DNA of 38,246 nucleotides, from IMG/VR virus record IMGVR_UViG_3300002835_000476, positions 1-38,246 of that record; one strand, written 5' to 3'. The translations under genes were made by a program, and so were the position numbers. Source of the stretch: a virus. Position 1 is the stretch's first letter, and the number at the start of each line of letters is the position of its first letter. The notes beneath the pieces are model-generated. The model ran no database searches and was not told the origin of the DNA. It worked only from the letters and a program-made list of their open reading frames with translations. Positions 14,335 through 21,974 of this stretch are shown piece after piece.

Positions 14335-15672
14335 ATGCGCAGTCTCATAGGTTATATTTCCGAAGCGGCCAACATGGCCGAGACCAACAAAGTTCTCAAG
14401 CACATAGACCATGCCGAAGATTTTCTCAGATTTGGTGACGAAGGTTTCAACCACGTACATCGCAGTCTTAGCCTATTGCATGGGGCTATGCGCGGTCAAA
14501 GGAACGAAGCCAGCTACGGACTCACAACGAAGTACGACGGAAGTCCTAGTGTTACTTTTGGCTATCACCCTGATACCCATCGTTTCTTTGTTAGTACTAA
14601 GTCACTGTTCAACAAAGATGCCAAGGTAAACTATACAGATGCCGACATAGAGCGTAACCATGGTCATGCTCCGGGTCTGGTCAAGAAGCTTAAAACTGCT
14701 CTACAACATCTGCCCAAGATAGCGCCCCATCATAAGATCATGCAGGGCGACATGATGTATTCGCATACCAAGGCCGACAATGACATAGCCAGTGATCGCA
14801 GCCATCATCACTTCAAACCCAACACCATAAACTATAGTGTGGACAGACATTCTGCCGAAGGTCGAAAGGTTGACAAGGCCAAGGTAGGCGTTGCTCTGCA
14901 TACGGCCTATACAGGCAGCATATCAGATCCCAAGGTAGAATACAATACCGATACCGGCGACATTGACCACCACCCAGATGTGCATGTCATAGATCATAGA
15001 CTAGAACTTGCCAAGGTGCATTATCCGCCCGATGCTCAGAAAAAGGTTCGTGAACATCTGCAGGCTGCAGCCAAACTGCACCAGGACCATGATTTTAGTC
15101 ATTTAGACAGTGCCGATGCCGGTCACCTCAGTACCTATACCAACAAGATGTCCGATCAGGGACATCGCATGAGCTATGAGGGTCTTAGAAATCATGTGGA
15201 AGGTAAGCTACAGCAGAAGGTAGACAGCCTAAAGAGTGCCAAGGGTGTAGAAGGAGCTCGTGCCAAGATGGCTCAAAGTCTGGCTCATCTGGAATCACAC
15301 AAGGACAACTGGCAACGATACTTTGACATGCATCATCATTTACAACAGGCCAAGCATGCCATCATGGGCCCACTGAATGCTGCGGACTATGACTTTAAAC
15401 ACACCATAGACGGCAAGCCCACCAATCCCGAAGGACATGTCCTGGTCATCAACAATACGCCGCTCAAACTGGTCGACAGACAGGAATTCGCCCGCAAGAA
15501 TCGTGAGCGTATACGTGAAGACTATGAAAATCCCAACAGATTTGATTGGGGCACTGCGACCGGAACCAACTACATGGTTCGCATGACACCCGGTCAGAAT
15601 GTCGATCCACGCAGTGATTATTTTAAGAATCCACGACAACGTAGTACATTAAAGTCCATAAAATCCTTATGA
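14335..15672 (+). CDS. Conserved T4-like phage protein with ligase-like KxDG motif (DUF6267-like)
   Basis: The 445-residue protein contains TTKYDGSPSVTFG (K66-Y-D-G69), which matches motif I of covalent nucleotidyltransferases (DNA/RNA ligases and capping enzymes). It is followed by FFVSTKSLFNK near 84 and GDMMYS near 138, which resemble motif III/IIIa positions. The C-terminal half is helical and His-rich. From memory it resembles a phage family annotated DUF6267. The ATG at 14335 is preferred to 14272 because the earlier start lies deep in the upstream gene and TAGGAC precedes 14335. Whether it is an active ligase cannot be decided here. Confidence 0.7.
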   Translation: MRSLIGYISEAANMAETNKVLKHIDHAEDFLRFGDEGFNHVHRSLSLLHGAMRGQRNEASYGLTTKYDGSPSVTFGYHPDTHRFFVSTKSLFNKDAKVNYTDADIERNHGHAPGLVKKLKTALQHLPKIAPHHKIMQGDMMYSHTKADNDIASDRSHHHFKPNTINYSVDRHSAEGRKVDKAKVGVALHTAYTGSISDPKVEYNTDTGDIDHHPDVHVIDHRLELAKVHYPPDAQKKVREHLQAAAKLHQDHDFSHLDSADAGHLSTYTNKMSDQGHRMSYEGLRNHVEGKLQQKVDSLKSAKGVEGARAKMAQSLAHLESHKDNWQRYFDMHHHLQQAKHAIMGPLNAADYDFKHTIDGKPTNPEGHVLVINNTPLKLVDRQEFARKNRERIREDYENPNRFDWGTATGTNYMVRMTPGQNVDPRSDYFKNPRQRSTLKSIKSL

Positions 15673-15743
15673 TACTTCATGCCGACAGCATCATTGTAGG
15701 CACGGTGTCTAAACCTGTCGATGACCAAAATGATAAAAAGTGA
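15669..15743 (+). CDS. Possible 24-residue ORF
   Basis: An ATG overlaps the preceding stop (ATGA) and opens a 24-codon frame beginning MILHADSIIVG. It ends after the next gene has started. No ribosome-binding site is needed if translation is coupled. It may be a real leader peptide or only a bridge that carries ribosomes to the gene at 15721. Confidence 0.25.
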   Translation: MILHADSIIVGTVSKPVDDQNDKK

Positions 15744-16557
15744 CATAGAACAAAAGGCCAAGCTCATAGCTCTGGCTCGAGCTCTGGGGCAGGAACCCGA
15801 TGCCCAACTGGTGGCTGAGGTCGAAGGCTATGCAGCATTCCAGGCTGAAATCAAGGAAAATGCTCGCCTGAGTATCATGCAGGATTTACAGCAAGCCATT
15901 GCCGCCACCAAACAACAATTAGTGGAAACTCTAGTGCAAGAACTGCCTGCAGAATTTCCACAGCCACCCAGTCTTGAAGAACTAGAATATTTTCTATCTG
16001 AATCAACAGCGGAGGACGAACATGACCTGGATACGGCGACGCCCCAAGAAATATCCGAACCCACCTCCCCCACCGCCCAACCCGTTGCCGAACAAAGCCT
16101 TACCGATCTCGTAGCCCAGAGTATAACACAAAGCGTCAAGAAAGATAGTTTCCAGCAACCTGATCCGCAGACCGTTCCTGCAGACCTAGTATCCATTACT
16201 CGCAAGTTAAAATATCTGGAACAATGGCTAGGCAAGATTAGCCTGGCAGGGCCAGGCGGCGGTGCAGGCAGTGCTCAAACACTAGATAGAGCAACTAAAC
16301 TTATAACTAACTCATATTATGAAATAACTACTAAAGATTATTACATAGGTGTTAATTATAACAACCCTGTAACCATTGTATTACCAACAGTTGTTAACAA
16401 TGGCACTGAATACATTATTAAAGATGAGTCAGGAAATGCCAAACACAATCCCATTACAGTTATTGGTACTGTTGATAATGACATAGGCGGTTTTATACTA
16501 AGAATAAGTAACGGTGCTGTACAGTTACTTTACAGAAACGGTTGGAGAATTGTATGA
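15721..16557 (+). CDS. Virion structural protein with tail-type C-terminal domain
   Basis: The 278-residue protein has a helical N-terminus, a Pro/Glu/Gln-rich linker (about 95-160), a Gly-rich hinge (AGPGGGAG) and a C-terminal beta domain: YYEITTKDYYIGVNYNN, EYIIKDESGNAKHNPITVIG, LLYRNGWRIV. The closing pattern of IIKDESG and YRNGWR is common in aquatic phage tail and head decoration proteins. DNA turns AT-rich exactly where this domain begins (about 16290), so it may have been exchanged. The ribosome-binding site is weak; ATG 15730 is an alternative. Its stop overlaps the next start (ATGA). Confidence 0.7.
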   Translation: MTKMIKSDIEQKAKLIALARALGQEPDAQLVAEVEGYAAFQAEIKENARLSIMQDLQQAIAATKQQLVETLVQELPAEFPQPPSLEELEYFLSESTAEDEHDLDTATPQEISEPTSPTAQPVAEQSLTDLVAQSITQSVKKDSFQQPDPQTVPADLVSITRKLKYLEQWLGKISLAGPGGGAGSAQTLDRATKLITNSYYEITTKDYYIGVNYNNPVTIVLPTVVNNGTEYIIKDESGNAKHNPITVIGTVDNDIGGFILRISNGAVQLLYRNGWRIV

Positions 16558-17792
16558 CATATTTGTTTAATGAGCCTGTTATAAATCTAGATGCTTTTGG
16601 TAGAGCTAGAGTATCAGAACCCTTTACACTTGGCGACTATAAACATCTTTATGGTCTAGATCCCAATTTTATTGACAACATAGAAAATGGAGGTAACGTA
16701 ACCTTTATAGCTCATGCAGCAGCTGCTAGATTAACCACAAATAACCATGCCAATGCTAGAGTAGTTCATCAGACTAAATTTTATCATCATTACATGCCTG
16801 GTAAGTCGCAGATAGTACTAAGCAGTTTTAATTTTCATGAAGCCACTGCCAATGTGACCAAACGTACTGGGTACTATGACGATGAAAATGGTGTATTTCT
16901 TGAACAGACTGGCGATGGAAATTTATATTTTGTACTTAGAAGTTTTGTAGGTGGTTCAGTATCGGAACGCAGAGTGGTTCAGTCTGATTGGAACGAAGAT
17001 CATTGTGATGGTAATGGATTTAGTAAATTCAATCTAGACATAACAAAAACACAACTAACAAATTTCGATTTTCAATGGTTAGGTGTAGGCAGTGTTAGAT
17101 GTGGTTTTGTGCATGAAAATGAATTTGTTTATGCTCATACTTTTCATAATAGTAATGTTCTAGCCAATGTATATATGAGCACTCCCAATCTGCCAGTTAG
17201 ATGTGAAATAAAAAATACAGGCACTACTGGTGGTGCTTTCATGGATCAGATTTGTTCGACTGTAATGTCCGAAGGAGGTTATGTAGAGGCCGGTCAAGAC
17301 TGGGCAGTACATACAGCCAATCTCATAGCATTAACAGCAAATGCTACCAAACCGCTTATGGCTATACGCCTAAAAAATACTTTTAGAACCTATAAGAATC
17401 GCATGATTGCTCGCATGGGTGCTATCAATGTTTTTAGTGATGGCCAAAATATAACCTGGTATCTAGTTAAGTTGCCTTCAGTGGCCAATCTAACAGCCAA
17501 TGCTCAGGCCTGGACTGCTGTAAACACTAATTCAGGCATAGAATACAACATAGATCTCACTGCATTTACTGATGGTGAAGAAATAGATGGAGGCTTCGTA
17601 GCGGCCGCTACGCAAGGTAGTCAAAAGACCGGGGGAGCACCAGCAGCTAACCAACCCTCATCAGCTAAGAAAAACTATATTGTACAGAATTTTGATAGTT
17701 CAAACTCCGAAGTATTTTGTATAGTTGTTAAGAACTTGACAAGCAGTTCGACCAATGTTGGAGCTGCTATTCAATGGCGTGAAATTTATTAG
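16554..17792 (+). CDS. Virion structural or fibre protein (AFGRARVSEPFTL family)
   Basis: The 412-residue protein begins at the ATG overlapping the previous stop and contains LDAFGRARVSEPFTLGDYK, an N-terminal element seen in many tailed-phage structural proteins. The rest is beta-rich and Asn/Phe-rich without enzymatic motifs, ending IQWREIY. The gene is markedly more AT-rich than those left of it, continuing the shift that begins inside the preceding gene. I infer a virion surface protein, perhaps a fibre or decoration protein. It closes the operon that starts at 13527; a late promoter follows at once. Confidence 0.7.
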   Translation: MTYLFNEPVINLDAFGRARVSEPFTLGDYKHLYGLDPNFIDNIENGGNVTFIAHAAAARLTTNNHANARVVHQTKFYHHYMPGKSQIVLSSFNFHEATANVTKRTGYYDDENGVFLEQTGDGNLYFVLRSFVGGSVSERRVVQSDWNEDHCDGNGFSKFNLDITKTQLTNFDFQWLGVGSVRCGFVHENEFVYAHTFHNSNVLANVYMSTPNLPVRCEIKNTGTTGGAFMDQICSTVMSEGGYVEAGQDWAVHTANLIALTANATKPLMAIRLKNTFRTYKNRMIARMGAINVFSDGQNITWYLVKLPSVANLTANAQAWTAVNTNSGIEYNIDLTAFTDGEEIDGGFVAAATQGSQKTGGAPAANQPSSAKKNYIVQNFDSSNSEVFCIVVKNLTSSSTNVGAAIQWREIY

Positions 17793-17793
17793 A

Positions 17794-17801
17794 TATAAAT
17801 A
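17794..17801 (+). promoter_or_regulatory. T4-type late promoter (TATAAATA)
   Basis: An exact TATAAATA begins one base after the preceding stop codon and 25 bases before the next start. It is the best plus-strand late promoter in the window. Confidence 0.75.
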
Positions 17802-17826
17802 ATCGGTTATATTGAAATGGACCACC

Positions 17827-20025
17827 ATGGAATTTAAGACTTTCATTACCGAAGGCAAGCGCGACACCGTAGTGTTCAGTCATGGTCGCATGAATCCCGT
17901 AACCGTAGGCCATCAGAAAATGGTCGAAGCCGGTCAGAAGCTAGCCCAAAGGCTCAATGCTGACTATGAACTCAGCATCACTCATAGTCACGATCCCAAG
18001 AAAAATCCCCTGAGTGTTGATCAAAAGCTCAAGCATGTCAAACGAGCCTTTCCCAAGGTCAAAGTAACAGCTACCAGCAAAGAAACCCCTAGCTTCTTGC
18101 ATCAGGCCAAGCGTCTGCATCAGCAAGGCTATCAGCATCTGGTCATGGTGGCTGGTTCGGATCGGGTACAGGAATATCACGACACTCTGCACAAGTACAA
18201 TGGACATCCAGACTTTTATAATTTCAAAAGCATCCGTGTGCCCAATGCCAAGGAAATGCACAAGCTGGCTGGAGTAAGTCTAGAGAGAGATCCTGACAGC
18301 GAAGGTGCCGAAGGCATGAGTGCCAGCAAGATGCGAGCTCATGCTGCCAACAATGACTATGCAGAATTCCGCAAAGGCGTACCTGCGCATTTCAGCGATG
18401 CTCAGGCTCGTGAGCTGTACAACGATGTGCGTCAAGGCCAAGTCCGAAAAGAAAGTCGTGATCTCCGTCAGATCTATGTCAACGGAGAAATATATAATCT
18501 AGGCGACCGAGTCAATTGCGGTAAGCAGCTTGCAGAGATAGTATACAGGGGTTCGACCTATGTAACTTTGCAGCTAGAAGACCACACCACGGAGAAATAT
18601 TGGATAGCCGATCTCGAAGAACGATCGGGACAATACTATACCAAAACCGGAAGGTTAAAGCAAAACCCAACAAATCCTAGTGGGCTGTCTAAGAAATATT
18701 CGGGCGAACTATCTCATGCTACGCAGTTAGCTCGTCGCCAACATTTCAAGAAACATGGTGCCAAGGCCAGCTCTGATGCCAGCGCCTATGTACCTGCGCC
18801 TGGCGACACTGAAGCCACCACTAAACTCAGCAAATACACCAAACGCTATCACGAACGATATCGTGTTCGTGAACAACATCTGCCCTGGATACTCATGTCA
18901 GCCGAACAGCGCATGATCATCAAGGAATCCGAACAGCAATTAAGTTTCAATGGCTATACAACGGTCAACCTAGATCTTTGTCCAGGTGCAGTGATCACCC
19001 TCAAACAGGTCATAGACAATCCTGCTCTGAATCCCGAATTTGTCATCAAAGCCATACAGGCTACGGATGCCATGCTGGGTGTAGAACGCGAAGCCATGAA
19101 TCAGGGTTTTGCCACCACAGAACTCATACATGATTTTACCATGTACATGGGCATAGCTCATGATACCCTGCACTTGTTGGGTTTGACCGATGCCGACTTT
19201 GCCACCAAATACGGCAAGAATTGGTTTGAAACGCACATGCGTAAAATGTCAGAGCTGGGCATGCACAACGATGGCATCATGATGCAGCAATATGGAACGC
19301 ATCTGCCCGTAGAGCAAGGAGAGGTTGAAGAAAGCATGAAACCCATAAAAAGCACTCACGCCGTGCAGAGCATTCTTTTGCACCGAACCGATGGCAAAAC
19401 TATCAAACGCCATAACTTAGTCAAGAAACTAGACTTCAAAGACGATACGGAAAACAGCAAAATGGATACAGAAATCAAAGAAGCTGCTGATGCCGCTCTT
19501 AGCAAAAAAGCATCTGAGAGTGGTGTTAGCCTGGGTACCTTGCGTCAGGTCTACAAGCGTGGCGTAGCGGCCTGGCGCACTGGCCACAGACCCGGAACTA
19601 CTCCGCAGCAATGGGGCATGGCCAGAGTCAACAGCTACATCACCAAAGGCAAAACCTATCACACTGCAGACAAAGACCTGCGTGAAGCCGAAGAAGCCCA
19701 GAATTTGCCTGACAATCAAAACATTAAAAAAATGGGTCCCTACAAGCACATGGGCGATCCACAGCGCGATGAACGCGATATTAATTTTAACGATGGCAAA
19801 GACGTTTTTCATGGCATAGACAAAGCCGTGACCGACGAAGTTGGTTTCGATGGCAAGCCCGTAGGATTTGTTAGCTTCAAGAGTTTCATGCACGAGCCTG
19901 AAAACATCAAAACAACTGCTCAACACGATGCTGCACGAGCCAGCATTCATGCAGCTCAGGTTACTGATTTCGCCCAGCACGGTCCAGCCTATAGAGCCCA
20001 AGTCAAAGCACGTAAAATGGAGTAG
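17827..20025 (+). CDS. Cytidylyltransferase-like multidomain virion protein
   Basis: The 732-residue protein opens MEFKTFITEGKRD, then a nucleotidyltransferase fold: VVFSHGRMNPVTVGHQ contains the T-x-G-H nucleotide-binding motif, and EGMSASKMR near 165 matches the (I/M)SxSxxR motif. Around 215-270 is a small beta module (IYVNGEIYNLGDRV ... YVTLQLEDHT). A middle helical part includes LSFNGYTTVNLD. A C-terminal segment RTGHRPGTTPQQWGMARVNS is widespread in T4-like phage structural proteins. The ATG is preferred over a TTG 15 bases upstream. Substrate is unknown (NMN/nicotinate-like or CTP-dependent). The context suggests it is packaged or part of the head core. Confidence 0.8.
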   Translation: MEFKTFITEGKRDTVVFSHGRMNPVTVGHQKMVEAGQKLAQRLNADYELSITHSHDPKKNPLSVDQKLKHVKRAFPKVKVTATSKETPSFLHQAKRLHQQGYQHLVMVAGSDRVQEYHDTLHKYNGHPDFYNFKSIRVPNAKEMHKLAGVSLERDPDSEGAEGMSASKMRAHAANNDYAEFRKGVPAHFSDAQARELYNDVRQGQVRKESRDLRQIYVNGEIYNLGDRVNCGKQLAEIVYRGSTYVTLQLEDHTTEKYWIADLEERSGQYYTKTGRLKQNPTNPSGLSKKYSGELSHATQLARRQHFKKHGAKASSDASAYVPAPGDTEATTKLSKYTKRYHERYRVREQHLPWILMSAEQRMIIKESEQQLSFNGYTTVNLDLCPGAVITLKQVIDNPALNPEFVIKAIQATDAMLGVEREAMNQGFATTELIHDFTMYMGIAHDTLHLLGLTDADFATKYGKNWFETHMRKMSELGMHNDGIMMQQYGTHLPVEQGEVEESMKPIKSTHAVQSILLHRTDGKTIKRHNLVKKLDFKDDTENSKMDTEIKEAADAALSKKASESGVSLGTLRQVYKRGVAAWRTGHRPGTTPQQWGMARVNSYITKGKTYHTADKDLREAEEAQNLPDNQNIKKMGPYKHMGDPQRDERDINFNDGKDVFHGIDKAVTDEVGFDGKPVGFVSFKSFMHEPENIKTTAQHDAARASIHAAQVTDFAQHGPAYRAQVKARKME

Positions 20026-20027
20026 TA

Positions 20028-20462
20028 ATGGAAGAATTAATTCAAGCATTAAGACAAACGTTGGCCAATACCTTTGGCATGTATTTCCAGGCTCATAGCG
20101 GTCACTGGAATGTCGAAGGACCGGACTTTGCTGAGTATCATGATTTCTTGGGCGAGCTCTATGAAGAGTTGCACGGAGCCGTAGATCCCATAGCCGAGTA
20201 CATCAGAATACTAGATGCCTATGCTCCAGGCGACATCAGCGAAATGATGATGTCCACCAGCATTAGTGCCATGGGCGTTAAAAGCAACCCCAGGGACATT
20301 GTTAGCAGCCTAGTGGACAGCAACAACATCTGTCTTTTGACTCTCATGACAGCCTTTAAAGCCAGTGAAGCTGCTGGAGAAGTTGGTTTGTCAGACTTTT
20401 TAACACAACGCATCAATGCACACCAGAAACATGCCTGGCAGATGCGTAGCATGCTAAAATGA
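20028..20462 (+). CDS. dps: Dps-like ferritin
   Basis: The 144-residue protein contains GHWNVEGPDFAEYHDF and AVDPIAEYIR. H26, H38, D53 and E57 have the same spacing (12, 15, 4) as the Dps ferroxidase ligands, so iron oxidation is plausible. Dps proteins form hollow dodecamers that store iron and protect DNA from oxidative damage; the cationic N-terminal tail used by E. coli Dps to bind DNA is absent. The gene sits in the virion operon two bases after the previous stop and overlaps the next gene (ATGA). It may protect DNA in the late-infected cell, or be a virion component. Confidence 0.85.
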   Translation: MEELIQALRQTLANTFGMYFQAHSGHWNVEGPDFAEYHDFLGELYEELHGAVDPIAEYIRILDAYAPGDISEMMMSTSISAMGVKSNPRDIVSSLVDSNNICLLTLMTAFKASEAAGEVGLSDFLTQRINAHQKHAWQMRSMLK

Positions 20463-20947
20463 AAAGCTTCGTAGAAATCATTTGGGAATCAAAATCCCAA
20501 GATGACGTTATTTCGGACACCGATCTCGAACAAATGGCCGAGGCTTTAACCTGGGACGACATTGCGGATCTTTACGATGCCGATGAACTCATCGAAGTCG
20601 ACGAAGCCGAAGAAGACATCAATGAAGCTCTAAGTGCTCAGGCTCGTCTGCGTAAGCGCATGACCTTTGCCAGACACAAGGCCAAGCGGGTGCAATTGCG
20701 TGGCATCAAGCTTCGCAGAGCCAGTGACTTTGCCACTCTCAAGAAACGTGCCACCAATGCTGCACGCAGATCCATAACCAAAAGATTGCTCAGAGGTCGT
20801 GACAAAGCGTCTCTGAGTCCAGCGGAAAAAGATAGAATAGAGCAACAAGTACGTCGCATGAAGAACATACAGAACATTCTGGCTCAGCGAATGATTCCCA
20901 AGATTAAAAAGATTGAGCAGGGTCGTCTGTACAAGAAACGCAAATGA
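20459..20947 (+). CDS. Basic prohead-core-like protein
   Basis: The 162-residue protein starts MKSFVEIIWESKSQ, has an acidic N-terminal third (LIEVDEAEEDINEALS) and a strongly basic helical remainder (ARLRKRMTFARHKAKRV; RARLYKK-type ending). Acidic leader plus basic body, with an I-N-E-A-L site between them, resembles proteins trimmed by the T4-type prohead protease, which cuts after Glu. It is probably a DNA-contacting internal or scaffold protein. It overlaps both neighbours by 4 bases. Confidence 0.65.
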   Translation: MKSFVEIIWESKSQDDVISDTDLEQMAEALTWDDIADLYDADELIEVDEAEEDINEALSAQARLRKRMTFARHKAKRVQLRGIKLRRASDFATLKKRATNAARRSITKRLLRGRDKASLSPAEKDRIEQQVRRMKNIQNILAQRMIPKIKKIEQGRLYKKRK

Positions 20948-21366
20948 AAAAATTCTTTGAACTAAGAAACGAACTCTATGAATCTGCTTGCCCTGTGGCT
21001 ACGCAGCATCTGGACACCAACGTTAAAAATCGCCAGCATGCCATTGATGAATATCTGTACGGCCCAGCCAACCCCAACGAGCCCGGTGATCATTGGAATA
21101 AAATAGCCAAGGTCTGGAGCATCAGTGTAGAAAATGCCAAGACCATGACCTGTGGCAACTGTGCGGCATTTGATATTTCGGACAAGATGCGCAAGTGCAT
21201 AGAAGTGGGCATGCAAGGTAAAGAAAAATCGGCCGATGCTCTGGCCACCGCAGAAAAAGCAGACCTGGGTTACTGCAACATCTTACATTTCAAATGTGCT
21301 GGTACCAGAACCTGTAAGCTATGGTTGACCGACGGTCCCATAGATAATAAAGACCGAACCATGTAA
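20944..21366 (+). CDS. Conserved cysteine-rich phage protein
   Basis: The 140-residue protein starts MKKFFELRNELYESACPVATQ and carries YGPANPNEPGDHWNKIAKVW, TCGNCAAF, KCIEVG and a C-terminal YCNILHFKCAGTRTC. Eight cysteines arranged in pairs suggest metal or iron-sulphur binding. The YGP-NP-EP and CGNCAAF elements recur in many T4-like aquatic phages, in my recollection, without known function. It overlaps the previous gene by four bases and shares one base with the next (TAATG). Confidence 0.75.
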   Translation: MKKFFELRNELYESACPVATQHLDTNVKNRQHAIDEYLYGPANPNEPGDHWNKIAKVWSISVENAKTMTCGNCAAFDISDKMRKCIEVGMQGKEKSADALATAEKADLGYCNILHFKCAGTRTCKLWLTDGPIDNKDRTM

Positions 21367-21974
21367 TGTTCAGCATTGCCAGAATCGATTTTATAACCGA
21401 TCCTGTAATTAACGTAGGCATAGATGATGTTTTTTACAAGGATCCGCAGGCCATGGACTTCTTTGATAAAGATGGCTATGAGCTCACTAGACTCGAACAG
21501 ACCTATTATGCCTGCCAGGGACTAGAAGTAAGTCGTTATACTGCTGGTCATCCCGGAGTATTTCAGCCCTGGATTGCCGTTGATCATGAATATTTGAGCA
21601 TAGATCATAGCTGTGCCATGTATCGCTGCAATTTTGAGGGTATGGCCCTGGCACAGATTCAACGACAGACCAAGAAGTATCCCCGCGTAGGTTGGTTATT
21701 GACCTGCAAGAAGAAATGGGGGCTGGATTTAAACATAGATTATTGTGATGGCAACATAGCACTAGAAGTTATACATCTAGAATGGGATAGTCCTAGTCTA
21801 GAGTACATAGAACAAGAAAGAGTCAAAGCCGAAGAATTAGTTAAGAATACAGATTGGGTGGATGCTGCCAAGCGAGTTTGGTCACTACGAGATGAATGGC
21901 AAAACCTCAAAGGCTGGTATGCGCAGGCTCATTGGAAAGCAACCTATTTTGGATTAGAAAGGCCCTGGTATTAA
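21366..21974 (+). CDS. Conserved hypothetical late protein
   Basis: The 202-residue protein is rich in Trp, Tyr and acidic residues (FYKDPQAMDFFDKDGYELT; GVFQPWIAVDHEYLSIDHSC; LERPWY at the end) and has six cysteines. Composition and lack of motifs suggest a globular soluble protein, but no family is recognised. It abuts the polyprotein-like gene with no gap, so it belongs to the virion operon. Confidence 0.65.
   Translation: MFSIARIDFITDPVINVGIDDVFYKDPQAMDFFDKDGYELTRLEQTYYACQGLEVSRYTAGHPGVFQPWIAVDHEYLSIDHSCAMYRCNFEGMALAQIQRQTKKYPRVGWLLTCKKKWGLDLNIDYCDGNIALEVIHLEWDSPSLEYIEQERVKAEELVKNTDWVDAAKRVWSLRDEWQNLKGWYAQAHWKATYFGLERPWY

Noticed and set aside
17812-17826. TTG start for the cytidylyltransferase-like gene
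   Set aside because: The ATG at 17827 gives the usual MEFKTFITE opening; the TTG adds five unremarkable residues and has no better ribosome-binding site.
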